Assembly: GCF_001027105.1 (NCBI RefSeq)
Contig: NZ_CP011526.1
Coordinates: 1,426,001-1,490,000 of the forward strand
DNA: 64,000 nucleotides
Origin: Staphylococcus aureus
Lineage (GTDB): Bacteria > Bacillota > Bacilli > Staphylococcales > Staphylococcaceae
Direction of reading: 5' to 3'
The position numbers were made by a program, and so were the translations under genes. Under the pieces are notes generated by a model. It did no database searches and was not told where the DNA came from. It saw only the letters and a list, made by a program, of their open reading frames with translations. Shown piece after piece: positions 47,343 to 56,674 of this stretch. Within the stretch, counting starts at the first letter, position 1, and every line of letters begins with the position of its first letter.

Positions 47343-48383
47343 TTAACCTACCACACCCTTGCTTGTATCTGCAATATTCAGTCCATGTTCAATGACACCT
47401 GAAACTCTAGTTAAGTCAACATTCCCGCCTGAAACTAATGCAACAACATTTTTATCTTCAAGCCATTTATTGTTTATTTTTCCACTTAAAATTGCAGCTG
47501 TTGGTAATGCGCCTGCACCTTCAGTAATAATTTTGGCACGCTGCATTAAATCTTTCATAGCATGTTCAATTTCTTCTTCAGTAACAAGAATAAATTCATC
47601 TACTAAATGTTTAACTACTTCATATGTTTGTTCACCAGGAACTTTTACATCACAACCATCTGCTATTGTGCTATCCACTCGATGTTCAGTTAAATCTCTC
47701 TTATAGAAAGACTCAGCCATACCATGAACATTCTCAGATTGAACACCGATAATATGAATTGAAGGGTTAAATGATTTTAATGCGGTGGCAATACCTGCAA
47801 TTAATCCTCCACCGCCAACTGGTACGATGACTGTATTCACATTCCAAATATCATCTAAAATTTCTAAACCAATTGTTCCTTGGCCTGCCATTACAAACTT
47901 ATCGTCATATGGATGAACGATTGTCATGCCATTTTCTTTCGCTAATTCTTCCATATAAAGTCTAGTTTCGTTAAAGTTTTTACCTTTTAAAATAACCTTT
48001 GCCCCATAGCCTTTTGTTGCTTGTTGTTTCGCTTGTGGTGCTGTTTCAGGCATTACAATCGTTGCATCAATGCCTAATAATTTAGCTGTTAAAGCAACAC
48101 CTTGTGCATGGTTCCCAGCAGATGCTGCGATAATGCCTTTTTCTTTTTGTTCATCTGTTAAGTGATTAATTTTATTGCTAGCGCCTCTAAATTTAAAAGA
48201 TCCTGTGAATTGCATATTTTCTAATTTTAGAAATACATTCCCTTTAGTTATACTTTGGCTTAAATACATTGATTTAATTAGAGGTGTTCGACGAATAAAT
48301 GGTTTAATGCTTGCTTTAGCTTCTTCGATATCTCCTAAACTTACAATATGTGCTGTTTGTAATGTAACTGTGTTGGTTGTCAT
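47343..48383 (-). CDS. tdcB: Catabolic L-threonine dehydratase TdcB
   Basis: A 346-residue PLP enzyme that turns threonine into 2-oxobutanoate and ammonia, and probably serine into pyruvate. The PLP lysine is Lys64 in GSFKFRGASNK, with a glycine-rich phosphate loop PVGGGGLIAG. It lacks the C-terminal ACT-like regulatory domain of biosynthetic IlvA, which fits the short catabolic type. It follows ald1 after 94 nt, and the permease follows after 30 nt. The set ald1-tdcB-permease suits anaerobic amino-acid use, and the Rex site ahead of ald1 agrees. Confidence 0.94.
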   Translation of the reverse strand: MTTNTVTLQTAHIVSLGDIEEAKASIKPFIRRTPLIKSMYLSQSITKGNVFLKLENMQFTGSFKFRGASNKINHLTDEQKEKGIIAASAGNHAQGVALTAKLLGIDATIVMPETAPQAKQQATKGYGAKVILKGKNFNETRLYMEELAKENGMTIVHPYDDKFVMAGQGTIGLEILDDIWNVNTVIVPVGGGGLIAGIATALKSFNPSIHIIGVQSENVHGMAESFYKRDLTEHRVDSTIADGCDVKVPGEQTYEVVKHLVDEFILVTEEEIEHAMKDLMQRAKIITEGAGALPTAAILSGKINNKWLEDKNVVALVSGGNVDLTRVSGVIEHGLNIADTSKGVVG

Positions 48384-48477
48384 AATAATTACATCCTTCC
48401 GTTTTGTAAATTTTTAGTCCAAACTATAATGCTATATTTAAAATATTCATTTCACTCAATTTCATTTAAATTACTAT

Positions 48478-49596
48478 CTATTCGATAACATTTAATATTT
48501 CTTTATAATCTAGGTCATGTGATGAAGCTAATCCTTGATTTGTCACTTGTCCTTGGTAAATGTTTACACCAGTACTTAAGGCTTCATTATCTTTAATTGC
48601 TTGTTCTAAGCCTTTGTCACAAATTTCTAATATATAATCAATATTTCCTTGTGCTAATGCCATTGTTGAAGTTCTTGGGACTGCTCCTGGTTGATTTGGT
48701 ACACCATAATGAATCACACCTTCTTCTTCATACACTGGATCAGAAATTGTAGTTGGTCTAATTGTTTCAATAGTTCCACCTTGGTCAATAGCTATATCGA
48801 TTAATACTGAACCTTTTTTCATTGATTTAACCATCTCACGAGTAACCAATTTTGGCGGTTTCGCACCTGAAATTAAAATTGTAGAAATAAATACATCTGC
48901 TTTCTTAATTTGTTCTGCTAAATTTTCTGGTGTTGATTTGACTACTGTGACATCTTTTTCTGCATACATATCTTCAAGATATTTAATGCGGTCATCGTTT
49001 AACTCGATAATGATTACTTTAGCATTTAGTCCCAAGGCAACATTTGCTGCATTTGTTGCTGCTACTCCACCACCGAAAATCACATATGTACTACCAGGTA
49101 TATCCACATTTTCATGTACACCAGTCACTAAAGTACCTTGACCACCATGTTGTGCTTCAGAGTAGTAAGCTCCCATAATTGCTGAGCGTTGACCTGCTAT
49201 AGCACTCATTGGCGCTAATAATTCTGCTTTTCCATTTTTTATAATGGTTTCACCACTAATCGCAGTTACACCAACTTCTTGCATTTTTTCTACTATTTCT
49301 TTTGAAGATGCTAGATGTAAAAATCCCCAGATAATTTGATTCTTTTTGAAATATTGATATTCGCTTTCATGAGGTTCTTTTACTTTGATAACAAGATCAG
49401 CTTCCCATGCTTGTTCGTGAGTTACGATCTTAGCGCCTTCTTTTTCATACATATCGTTAGAAAATCCTGAACCAATGCCAGCATTTTTTTCAACAATTAC
49501 TTTATGTCCTGCATCCGTTAACTTACGCACATTTTCGGGTGTGCAAGCTACACGTCCTTCACCTTGTTTTAATTCTTTGACTACTGCAACTAACAT
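48478..49596 (-). CDS. ald1: Alanine dehydrogenase Ald1
   Basis: A 372-residue NAD-dependent enzyme catalysing reversible oxidative deamination of L-alanine to pyruvate. It has the conserved catalytic lysine (about 73, KVKEPHESEY) and histidine (about 94, GFLHLASS). A Rossmann fold GGGVAATNAANVALGLNA...IELND and the late IDQGGTIETIRPTT...GVPNQPGAVPRTST motif are also present. The chosen ATG at 49594-49596 (MLVAVVKELKQ) has GAGGAG 8 nt before it; the 12 upstream codons would run through the ribosome site. It heads a four-gene cluster and is probably controlled by Rex through the operator directly upstream, i.e. induced at high NADH/NAD+. Confidence 0.95.
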   Translation of the reverse strand: MLVAVVKELKQGEGRVACTPENVRKLTDAGHKVIVEKNAGIGSGFSNDMYEKEGAKIVTHEQAWEADLVIKVKEPHESEYQYFKKNQIIWGFLHLASSKEIVEKMQEVGVTAISGETIIKNGKAELLAPMSAIAGQRSAIMGAYYSEAQHGGQGTLVTGVHENVDIPGSTYVIFGGGVAATNAANVALGLNAKVIIIELNDDRIKYLEDMYAEKDVTVVKSTPENLAEQIKKADVFISTILISGAKPPKLVTREMVKSMKKGSVLIDIAIDQGGTIETIRPTTISDPVYEEEGVIHYGVPNQPGAVPRTSTMALAQGNIDYILEICDKGLEQAIKDNEALSTGVNIYQGQVTNQGLASSHDLDYKEILNVIE

Positions 49597-49616
49597 TTGC
49601 AACACTCCTCTTTCAT

Positions 49617-49634
49617 TTGTGAATAATTTCACAA
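49617..49634. promoter_or_regulatory. Rex operator upstream of ald1
   Basis: TTGTGAATAATTTCACAA is a perfect 18-bp palindrome and an exact match to the Rex consensus TTGTGAA-N4-TTCACAA. It starts 2 nt after the -10 element, covering the transcription start, a classic repressor position. Confidence 0.92.
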
Positions 49635-49636
49635 TT

Positions 49637-49665
49637 ATTTTATCCTTTGGTTATGAATATGTAAA
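49637..49665 (-). promoter_or_regulatory. ald1 promoter
   Basis: Minus strand TTTACA (49660-49665), 17-nt spacer, TAAAAT (49637-49642). The Rex palindrome follows immediately. Confidence 0.75.
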
Positions 49666-49987
49666 TACCATTAATTAATTATTCATATTTTATCTATAAT
49701 TTGTTAATAAATATTTAATATATTATTCTTATTCTTAAATATTATGTGCAATTATACCACTATATTTATTTCTTATACTCCATTTGATTTATAGTTGTAT
49801 TAATACATTGACTCAAAAACTAATTAATCAAATATGTTTTTTAGATTAATAAAGTTGTAACTGTACTATTTTGTAGTGTATGGTAATTTATTTGGATGAA
49901 ATATAATTCTTTATACTCTATTGATTAATCAAATATGTATCTATCAAAATTCGGCTTATTTATTCACTCTGACATATCCAAATACGC
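49666..49987. other. Gene-free AT-rich spacer with two 15-bp direct repeats
   Basis: ATTAATCAAATATGT occurs at 49823-49837 and again at 49924-49938, exactly 101 bp apart. The second copy is part of the perfect palindrome TTGATTAATCAA (49921-49932). No coding frame is seen. The function is unknown. Confidence 0.6.
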
Positions 49988-50030
49988 AAAAAGACTATTT
50001 CTACCTTGTATCGATAGAAATAGTCTTTTT
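49988..50030 (-). terminator. Terminator after the 5'-3' exonuclease gene
   Basis: Perfect 16-bp arms (49988-50003 / 50015-50030) with an 11-nt loop. Each arm carries a run of five A or T at its outer end, so it could act in both directions. It is 41 nt past the exonuclease stop. Confidence 0.9.
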
Positions 50031-50070
50031 ATACTTAATTGGTTTAATTTTTCATAAAATCTTATACTTT

Positions 50071-50949
50071 TTAAAAATGGGATGAAATATATTTTCCTGA
50101 AACATGTAATTCATGTTCGTTACAAATTGATAAAATATGATTAAGCGTTGTTGCAAATGACATTTTCTCAAAAAGCGCTTCACTATCAATTGGTACTTGT
50201 GTGTGAATTTCAGCCAGTCGCTTCGATAAATATAGTTCATCTAAATTGTCATTAATCTTATTACGTTGCCCAGCTGATAATGCATCAATGTTTTCAACCA
50301 CATTTTCAACGCTTTGATATTGCTGAATTAACTTAATAGCCGTTTTCTCGCCAATACCTTTAACACCCGCATATCCATCTGCTGTATCACCCATAAACGC
50401 TTTAATATCGATTAGTTGTTGTGGTTCAAGGGCATATTCTTCGTTAAAACGATGTAATGTATATCTATTATAAATGTTAAAACCTTTTTTAATTAGCCAA
50501 ACTTCAACATTGTCATTAATACATTGCAGTAAATCTTTGTCGCCCGTAATAATATAGACATCGTTATCAGTTGAATATTGTTGTGCTAATGTACCTATAA
50601 CATCATCCGCTTCATAGTTTTTAACGCCAATATTTACAAAGCCAAATTGCTCTGAAATTTCTTTAACATAATCAAATTGTGGTATCAATTCTTCTGGTGG
50701 TGCAGAACGATTTTGCTTATAACCATCAAACATATCATTTCTAAAAGTTGATTGTCCCATATCCCAACATACAGCTACATGTGTAGGGCGTATTTCATGT
50801 ATTGCCGAAAAGATATGACGCACAAATCCTTGTATTCCATTTGTAGGTTCACCTTGTGAATTGTACATAAATTGTTTATGAAGACTTGTAGCATAGAAAT
50901 GTCTAAATAATAGCGCCATACCATCTACAAGTAATATTTTATTAGGCAT
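50071..50949 (-). CDS. FEN-type 5'-3' exonuclease (Pol I small-fragment homologue, YpcP-like)
   Basis: A 292-residue protein equal to the N-terminal 5' nuclease domain of DNA polymerase I but encoded alone. It removes 5' flaps and RNA primers. Metal-binding acids and helical arch are seen in LLVDGMALLFRHFYA, CWDMG...RNDMFDGYKQNR, YEADDVIG, TGDKDLLQC and the helix-hairpin-helix DIKAFMGDTADGYAGVKGIGEKTA. The neighbour dynamin gene ends 20 nt upstream, and the same pairing (ypbR-ypcP) occurs in B. subtilis. It has its own strong terminator downstream. Confidence 0.92.
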   Translation of the reverse strand: MPNKILLVDGMALLFRHFYATSLHKQFMYNSQGEPTNGIQGFVRHIFSAIHEIRPTHVAVCWDMGQSTFRNDMFDGYKQNRSAPPEELIPQFDYVKEISEQFGFVNIGVKNYEADDVIGTLAQQYSTDNDVYIITGDKDLLQCINDNVEVWLIKKGFNIYNRYTLHRFNEEYALEPQQLIDIKAFMGDTADGYAGVKGIGEKTAIKLIQQYQSVENVVENIDALSAGQRNKINDNLDELYLSKRLAEIHTQVPIDSEALFEKMSFATTLNHILSICNEHELHVSGKYISSHF

Positions 50950-50968
50950 TTAAAACGTTCCTTCTTTC

Positions 50969-53900
50969 TTAATATAAAATAGTTTTCAGTTGTTGATGTT
51001 TATCTTTCAATTGATTGATAAGTGTTGTATCTAAATCAAATGCTAATAAATCGTTTATTTGCGTTTGAATATTAGCTTCAAAACTTTCAAATTGCGATTC
51101 AGCTTCTACAGCCATTTGCTTTACATATAATTCAAGCTGTTGCCTCAATAATCCCATTTGTGGTTGTAATAATCCTAACGTACTTTGACAAATTGATTCA
51201 TGTATATCTCTTTGCCCATTTGGATTCAAAATTTTACGTTTTGTTAATTGTTTAGGCAATGCATTTAGCATATCGTTGAAATCGATGTGCAATAATGGTT
51301 GCTCTATATTAGCTGATTCAAAGTTAAACTGAGGATTAATAATGACATGTAAATCTGCTAATTGTTGAACGATTGGTGCAATTTGCTCAGTGAGTTGCTT
51401 ATTAAAGTATTTTTTTATACGTTCTGTAATTAAAGATTGCTCTAAAAACAATCGTTGATGAATTTGATCTAAGTATACTCTCGTAGACACTTTCTTTTCT
51501 TCATTAAAATCACTATTTTGCGTCATTTGAGAATTAAACACTGATTTAACATCGTCAAGTAGTTGTAGTTTTAAACGGGCATTTAAATGATAAACTTGTT
51601 CTTCAACTTCGTTGTCTGTATGTTGTAACGTCGCATCAATTAATTGATGTTGTAAACGCTGTTTATCTTTATAATCTGTTAACCTTTGTTGGCGACGTGA
51701 AATATCAGCTTTATTTGTTTCAAATTCTGTAATCATCTCTACATAAGAACGATCCATTTGTTGAAGCTGATGAATCATTTGTTGTTCTAAAATTGATTTA
51801 GATTCAACATCAACAAATTGTTGTATGCTTTGTTTTAATTGATCAATGCCCTTATCTTCAGCTTGCAATGCATTTCGACTTGATACAGCAAAAATGTCTG
51901 ATTGTAAGTGTACTTGTCTTAATGCATCTGATACATATGTTTCAACTGCTTCAAGATCATCTTGACTTTCTGCTAAATCAGCAGCATTAATTACCATTTT
52001 AAATGCTTGGTTTTCATTCAACTGGTTCATATCTTTCATGTGTTCTATAAACGCTTTGTCATTATCAGTAAATGAATGATTAAAATAACTTACATACAAT
52101 ATTAAGTCTGAAGAAGTTAAAATTTGTTCGGTTTCATTTGTATGCCTTTGGTTATTTGAGTGTAGCCCTAATGAATCAACAATTATTTTACCTTTTAACC
52201 AATCATGCATTAATGCAATGTGTACTGTCTTAACAAATGTTGCATATTCATCTTCTGCACTCCACTTTTTCAATTCCTGTTGATTAATGGCATGTTTTTC
52301 TCCATTTTCCAACATATTGACATACAATTTATAATGTTTTTCAACTGCCTGAATAAAAGCGAGTTGATTTTTATTTAAATGTGATTTTAACTTTTCTAAA
52401 TCTGAATTAATAAAGTCTTCTATAGTCGAATAAGACATATCTTGGTATTCAACTACTGCATTAATTTCATCTAATAATTGCGATTGTGATTTTAGCGTTA
52501 TATAACTCTCGTCTCCATAAGATATTTCTGTAGTAGCTGCTGTAGTAGGATTTGGAGAACTGACTAAAATATGCTCGCCTAATAATGCATTTATCAAACT
52601 ACTTTTACCAGCACTAAATGTTCCAAATACACCTATTTTTATTAATTTATTATCTATACGTGTTAATGTTTCGTGGATATCTTGCTTTGTACGCTTGAAC
52701 AAAGGCACATCCGAAATTATATCAAGCGCTTTTTGAATATCTATAGACATATTTGTTGTAGCTGTATTTTGATTTAGCTGCTGATTATCACGATTATCCT
52801 GAGCATTATCAGTAGCCACTTGATATGTTGTCTCTTGTCGACCTATTAATTTATCTAGAGATTCATCTAAATGAATATAGTAGTGACGATAATTCTTAGT
52901 CGTCAATGACTGACGCAGCTCATTTAATTCTGTATAACGTTGATATTCTTTTAAATCATCACTTTCTTCTGTTGGTAATTCATCTGCCTGCACATTTTCT
53001 ATTATTTCTTTAAAAATTGGTGTTGATTGTTGTTCAACATATTTCTTAATGGCTTTAACCACTTCGTCTGAAAATGTAAGTACATAAGTATTGCTGATTG
53101 ATGTTTGTGGTTGATATAAACCTTCAATCATTTCTGGCTTAACGTCATAATGCTGATTTAATACTTTATCTGAAGCTTCTTTTTTATTGATAAAACGCGT
53201 AACAAATGACATATCTTCTCGCATTGGTTGACGAATTTGTTGATTAACATGTTCTTGTAACGCATCTGTCGCTGTTAATAATCGCTGTTGTTGAATTTGT
53301 AGTTTTTTCTTCTTTTTATTAAAAAATCCGCCAACATTAAAGTCTTGAGACATACTTTCCAAATAACTTCGTAACATTTCTCTCATATTATGCGGCATAA
53401 TGTATGCATTTTCTAAAATATTTTTACGCTTATTCTTTAAAAATGCCATTAATTCATCTGGATTATTTAAAAGTTGTGCCTCTTCACTAATTGCTTGATG
53501 TTGTTGACTATTTAAAAATGCTTGTTCAAACTCCGCTTCTTCGATACCTAAATCTTCTAGTACTTCCTGAATTTCAGACTGAATGTAATCTAGCTGAGCT
53601 TCGGTAATGTATTCAACCGTTCTTGATGTATAATCCTCTATTGTCTCTCTATGTTGATCTAATGAAATTAGATAACTTGATAATACTTCAAGTTCATTTT
53701 CAGGGTGATCAAATTTAGATACATAAAAGGTGCGTTCTAATTTAATACCCCAATCTGCAATTGATTTTTCAACTCGAGATTTAAACGTAGAGAATGACAA
53801 TTCATCGTCTTGATGCTTGTCAATTTGATTAATGATAAACACAACAGGTATTCCAACATCATTTATATGCTTCATAAACTTAAAGTTAAGTTCAGATTGA

Positions 53901-54409
53901 ACGTGGTTATAGTCAACCGTATAAAATATCATATTACTTGTATACATATATTGTTCTGTTATTGACTGATGTGATGCAACATTTGAATCAACACCTGGTG
54001 TATCTTGCAACGTAAACCCATTTTCAAATTTAGCTGATTGAAAATTAATTTCTACAGATTCAACGTCGACATTTTGGCGATTCATTTCCCTTACTTCATC
54101 ATAATTAGATAATTTGGCATACGTTTGATTCGGCAAATTAGCAATAATATCGTGATTGTCTGAAACTGACACAATAGCAGTATTACTTGTCGTTGGTACA
54201 GGTGAACTTGGTAAGATATCTTGTTCAATTAATAAATTTATCAGTGTCGATTTACCTGCAGAAAAATGTCCAACGAACGAACATGTATATTGCTGCAAAT
54301 ATACTTTCTTAATTACTTGGTTAATTGTATGTAAAAGTGCTTCATTTCGCGACTTTTCAACTTCTTTTTTTAATTTATATAAAAGATCTAATTGTTCTTT
54401 ATTAATCAT
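50969..54409 (-). CDS. Double-headed bacterial dynamin-like GTPase (DynA/YpbR-like)
   Basis: A 1146-residue protein made of two fused dynamin units. Each has a P-loop: GHFSAGKST starting at residue 47, and GTFSAGKSS near residue 593. DTPGVD serves as the first G3 and VDSLGLH as a changed second, with NQIDKHQ as the first G4. Long coiled-coil stalk segments follow each head. Related proteins (DynA in B. subtilis) bind the inner face of the membrane, tether or fuse bilayers and protect against phage or pore stress. The second head's G3 (DSLG rather than DTPG) may weaken hydrolysis. It is divergent from the PepSY gene and probably shares a transcript with the exonuclease 20 nt downstream. Confidence 0.9.
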   Translation of the reverse strand: MINKEQLDLLYKLKKEVEKSRNEALLHTINQVIKKVYLQQYTCSFVGHFSAGKSTLINLLIEQDILPSSPVPTTSNTAIVSVSDNHDIIANLPNQTYAKLSNYDEVREMNRQNVDVESVEINFQSAKFENGFTLQDTPGVDSNVASHQSITEQYMYTSNMIFYTVDYNHVQSELNFKFMKHINDVGIPVVFIINQIDKHQDDELSFSTFKSRVEKSIADWGIKLERTFYVSKFDHPENELEVLSSYLISLDQHRETIEDYTSRTVEYITEAQLDYIQSEIQEVLEDLGIEEAEFEQAFLNSQQHQAISEEAQLLNNPDELMAFLKNKRKNILENAYIMPHNMREMLRSYLESMSQDFNVGGFFNKKKKKLQIQQQRLLTATDALQEHVNQQIRQPMREDMSFVTRFINKKEASDKVLNQHYDVKPEMIEGLYQPQTSISNTYVLTFSDEVVKAIKKYVEQQSTPIFKEIIENVQADELPTEESDDLKEYQRYTELNELRQSLTTKNYRHYYIHLDESLDKLIGRQETTYQVATDNAQDNRDNQQLNQNTATTNMSIDIQKALDIISDVPLFKRTKQDIHETLTRIDNKLIKIGVFGTFSAGKSSLINALLGEHILVSSPNPTTAATTEISYGDESYITLKSQSQLLDEINAVVEYQDMSYSTIEDFINSDLEKLKSHLNKNQLAFIQAVEKHYKLYVNMLENGEKHAINQQELKKWSAEDEYATFVKTVHIALMHDWLKGKIIVDSLGLHSNNQRHTNETEQILTSSDLILYVSYFNHSFTDNDKAFIEHMKDMNQLNENQAFKMVINAADLAESQDDLEAVETYVSDALRQVHLQSDIFAVSSRNALQAEDKGIDQLKQSIQQFVDVESKSILEQQMIHQLQQMDRSYVEMITEFETNKADISRRQQRLTDYKDKQRLQHQLIDATLQHTDNEVEEQVYHLNARLKLQLLDDVKSVFNSQMTQNSDFNEEKKVSTRVYLDQIHQRLFLEQSLITERIKKYFNKQLTEQIAPIVQQLADLHVIINPQFNFESANIEQPLLHIDFNDMLNALPKQLTKRKILNPNGQRDIHESICQSTLGLLQPQMGLLRQQLELYVKQMAVEAESQFESFEANIQTQINDLLAFDLDTTLINQLKDKHQQLKTILY

Positions 54410-54650
54410 GTTACTTTCCCCTTTGGTTCGTTCACATAGAAATGCTTGCTTGTTACAACGAATTCATACAATATCGATGTCCATTTAAACATAGATCGTT
54501 AAATGGCTCGCATTGTATTATGTTTAAATTTTATCATAGCTGCTTGATAAAACATACGAATAATCAATTTTCTTCAAACATTCCAACTTAAAAGTTCATT
54601 TTTCTAAAAATCACAAATCATCGTTAAATTTTTCTAGAAAATAAATATTG
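54410..54650. other. Divergent intergenic region between the dynamin and PepSY genes
   Basis: About 240 AT-rich nt. The dynamin ribosome site (AAAGGGGAAAG) abuts its ATG. I see no stable hairpin or extra frame, only weak promoter-like boxes. Confidence 0.4.
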
Positions 54651-54693
54651 TCACAGTTTGTTCACACACATCACAGAATTGACACCGTATAAT
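54651..54693 (+). promoter_or_regulatory. PepSY gene promoter with phased TCACA repeats
   Basis: A perfect TATAAT at 54688-54693 has no good -35. In its place lie TCACA at 54651, 54662 and 54671 and TGACA at 54680, spaced 9-11 bp (one helix turn). This pattern suits an activator that binds direct repeats. Confidence 0.45.
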
Positions 54694-54712
54694 AGCCAAT
54701 TGGGAGGGAAAT

Positions 54713-56053
54713 ATGAAAAATACATTTAATCCATTACAAAGATTACATTTCTATGCAGCAATATTTATTGCTCCACTGTTAATCACTTTAACCATTTCGG
54801 GCATTGGTTACTTGTTCTTTCCAGAAGTTGAAAATAATATTTATAAGAATGAGTTTTTTGGTGACAGTGATGTAAAAACGCATCAAACATTAAATGATGC
54901 AGTACATCAAGTTGAACAACAATATGAAGGATTCTTTGTAAGTAAAGTTAGCATACTTGATGAACCATATAACAAACGAATTACACTGAGTGATATGGCA
55001 GGAAATCAACGTTACGTCTTTCTAGATCATAACAATCAATTTGTTGCAGATCAAAATGCGAAACATACGTATTCTAATGTGATGCGAAGTATACATAGTT
55101 CTTTGTTTACTGAAAATACTATTATTAATTATTTAGTAGAGTTAACCGCATGTTGGATGATATTCATGATTTTATCTGGTACTTATTTACTCATTAAGAA
55201 GCATTTAATTTCTAACAAAAGTAAGGCACTTCGTTGGCAAAAGTGGCACGCAATGATTGGAGTTATCATTGCAATTCCAGTATTTGTATTAGTCTTAACT
55301 GGATTGCCATGGTCTGGTTTTATGGGCAGTAAAATTGCCGGTATGATGGACACAAACGGTGACCTTGGTCAAGGTGAATTAGCGATTAATCCACCTAAAT
55401 CAGATTTGAACGAATTACCTTGGGCTACACGTAAAAATAAACAGCCAGCTTCATCCGAAAAAGGTTCAAGTGGTCATCATGGTAATGCAGCAATGCCTCA
55501 AACCAAATTAGATTATCAAATATCTATTGATAAGGTCGTTGAACAGGCGCAAAAAGCTGGTATTAAAAAGCCGTTTTCAATCGTATATCCAAGTGATAAA
55601 AATGGTACCTTTATTGTATCTAATACTAGTAATTCAGGTGTTACTGGGCTAGATGTATCACCATACAAGGAACAAACACTTTATTTCGATCAATATAGCG
55701 GTAAAAAGCTAGGTACGATTAAATATGATGACTACGGTATTATTGCTAAATGGTTTACATGGGGCATTCCGCTTCACGAAGGTCATTTATTCGGCATTTT
55801 AAATAAAATCATTAATTTATTTGTATGTATCGCTTTATTAGTAGCCATTGGCATGGGGTTTGTCTCTTGGATAAAGCGTACAAAAAATACTGCAGTAAAA
55901 GTACCACATCGCGTAAAAAAACCAGCATCTATATCACTCATAATATGTTTAATTGTATTAGGATTATTAATGCCATTATTTGGATTATCACTTATCCTTG
56001 TATTTATAATTGAATTAATATTATATATTAAAGATCGTCGTGCTAAACAATAA
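54713..56053 (+). CDS. PepSY-associated transmembrane protein (PiuB-like)
   Basis: A 446-residue membrane protein with a first helix at about 13-35, an outer loop with a PepSY-type domain, a helix pair near 145-165 and 180-205, a second outer PepSY-like region (about 270-345) and three further C-terminal helices. Histidines near the helix ends (W-H-A-M-I-G, E-G-H-L-F-G) fit the diheme/flavin-type ligands seen in the PepSY_TM family, whose members are linked to iron or heme uptake and surface reduction. A His-rich GSSGHHGNAAMP stretch lies in the outer loop. GGGAGG is 6 nt before the ATG. The family is clear, the substrate is not. Confidence 0.85.
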   Translation: MKNTFNPLQRLHFYAAIFIAPLLITLTISGIGYLFFPEVENNIYKNEFFGDSDVKTHQTLNDAVHQVEQQYEGFFVSKVSILDEPYNKRITLSDMAGNQRYVFLDHNNQFVADQNAKHTYSNVMRSIHSSLFTENTIINYLVELTACWMIFMILSGTYLLIKKHLISNKSKALRWQKWHAMIGVIIAIPVFVLVLTGLPWSGFMGSKIAGMMDTNGDLGQGELAINPPKSDLNELPWATRKNKQPASSEKGSSGHHGNAAMPQTKLDYQISIDKVVEQAQKAGIKKPFSIVYPSDKNGTFIVSNTSNSGVTGLDVSPYKEQTLYFDQYSGKKLGTIKYDDYGIIAKWFTWGIPLHEGHLFGILNKIINLFVCIALLVAIGMGFVSWIKRTKNTAVKVPHRVKKPASISLIICLIVLGLLMPLFGLSLILVFIIELILYIKDRRAKQ

Positions 56054-56189
56054 TGCACTTAAAGTTTTGAACTGACGAAATTTACAAAATGATTCTCGTC
56101 TCTCTAATTACTTAAAACGGGTTCTATAATAAATCGTACTGATGGAAAGTTTTTACTTTTTATCTGTCCGATTTTTTGAATTTGAAGAT

Positions 56190-56257
56190 AAAAAAGCATC
56201 TAAAACGCATAAGAAGATAACTCTACTTCTTCAAAATTACGTTATAGATGCTTTTTT
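56190..56257. terminator. Bidirectional terminator between the PepSY and DUF4889 genes
   Basis: Long stem: AAAAAAGCATCTAAAACG (56190-56207) and CGTTATAGATGCTTTTTT (56240-56257), with a further inner GAAGA/TCTTC pairing. It is U-rich in both directions and serves two convergent genes. Confidence 0.88.
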
Positions 56258-56258
56258 A

Positions 56259-56591
56259 TTAATTCATATGCATGTCGTGAATTTTCATCATTAAACCGTG
56301 TGGGACGTCATCATGTTTAACAATCTCTTGTTTATAAAATGTCTTCCCATCATCTTTAGAAACTAATTTTACAAAGTCTCCTTTTTTCGGCTTGAAATCA
56401 TTAGATGGTTCTACTTTGATATTATGTTTGACTAATCCATCTTTTTCACTGACAACTTTTTCTGCATTTGTATTACTATTCATATAACCAAAATAAGTCG
56501 TTTTTTGACTAGAAAAAATCATTAAACATACAACGGCAATACCAATAACAACCAATGCAATAGATAAACCTAGACCCATTTTTTTACCCAT
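56259..56591 (-). CDS. Small membrane-anchored protein, DUF4889-like
   Basis: A 110-residue protein with one N-terminal helix (about 5-28, LGLSIALVVIGIAVVCLMIF) and a short outer domain of about 80 residues rich in lysine and aspartate, with a YFGYMNS start and a KKGDFVKLVSKDDGKTFYKQEIV core. It looks like the staphylococcal DUF4889 family; no function is known. The Met/His-rich end HGLMMKIHDMHMN could bind metal (speculative). It is a single gene with a GGAGGAG ribosome site before the ATG and a shared terminator at its end. Confidence 0.75.
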   Translation of the reverse strand: MGKKMGLGLSIALVVIGIAVVCLMIFSSQKTTYFGYMNSNTNAEKVVSEKDGLVKHNIKVEPSNDFKPKKGDFVKLVSKDDGKTFYKQEIVKHDDVPHGLMMKIHDMHMN

Positions 56592-56674
56592 TTATAGACT
56601 CCTCCATTTTTCAAAAATACCTATTATCATGAGAACTTAATTATTACTAATTTTAGTCACGCATTAGAAACACT

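Noticed and set aside
50052..50240. 62-residue minus-strand frame at the end of the exonuclease gene
   Set aside because: Out of frame inside the exonuclease 3' end, no ribosome site.
54156..54488. 110-residue plus-strand frame
   Set aside because: Antisense to the first GTPase head of the dynamin gene; no ribosome site.
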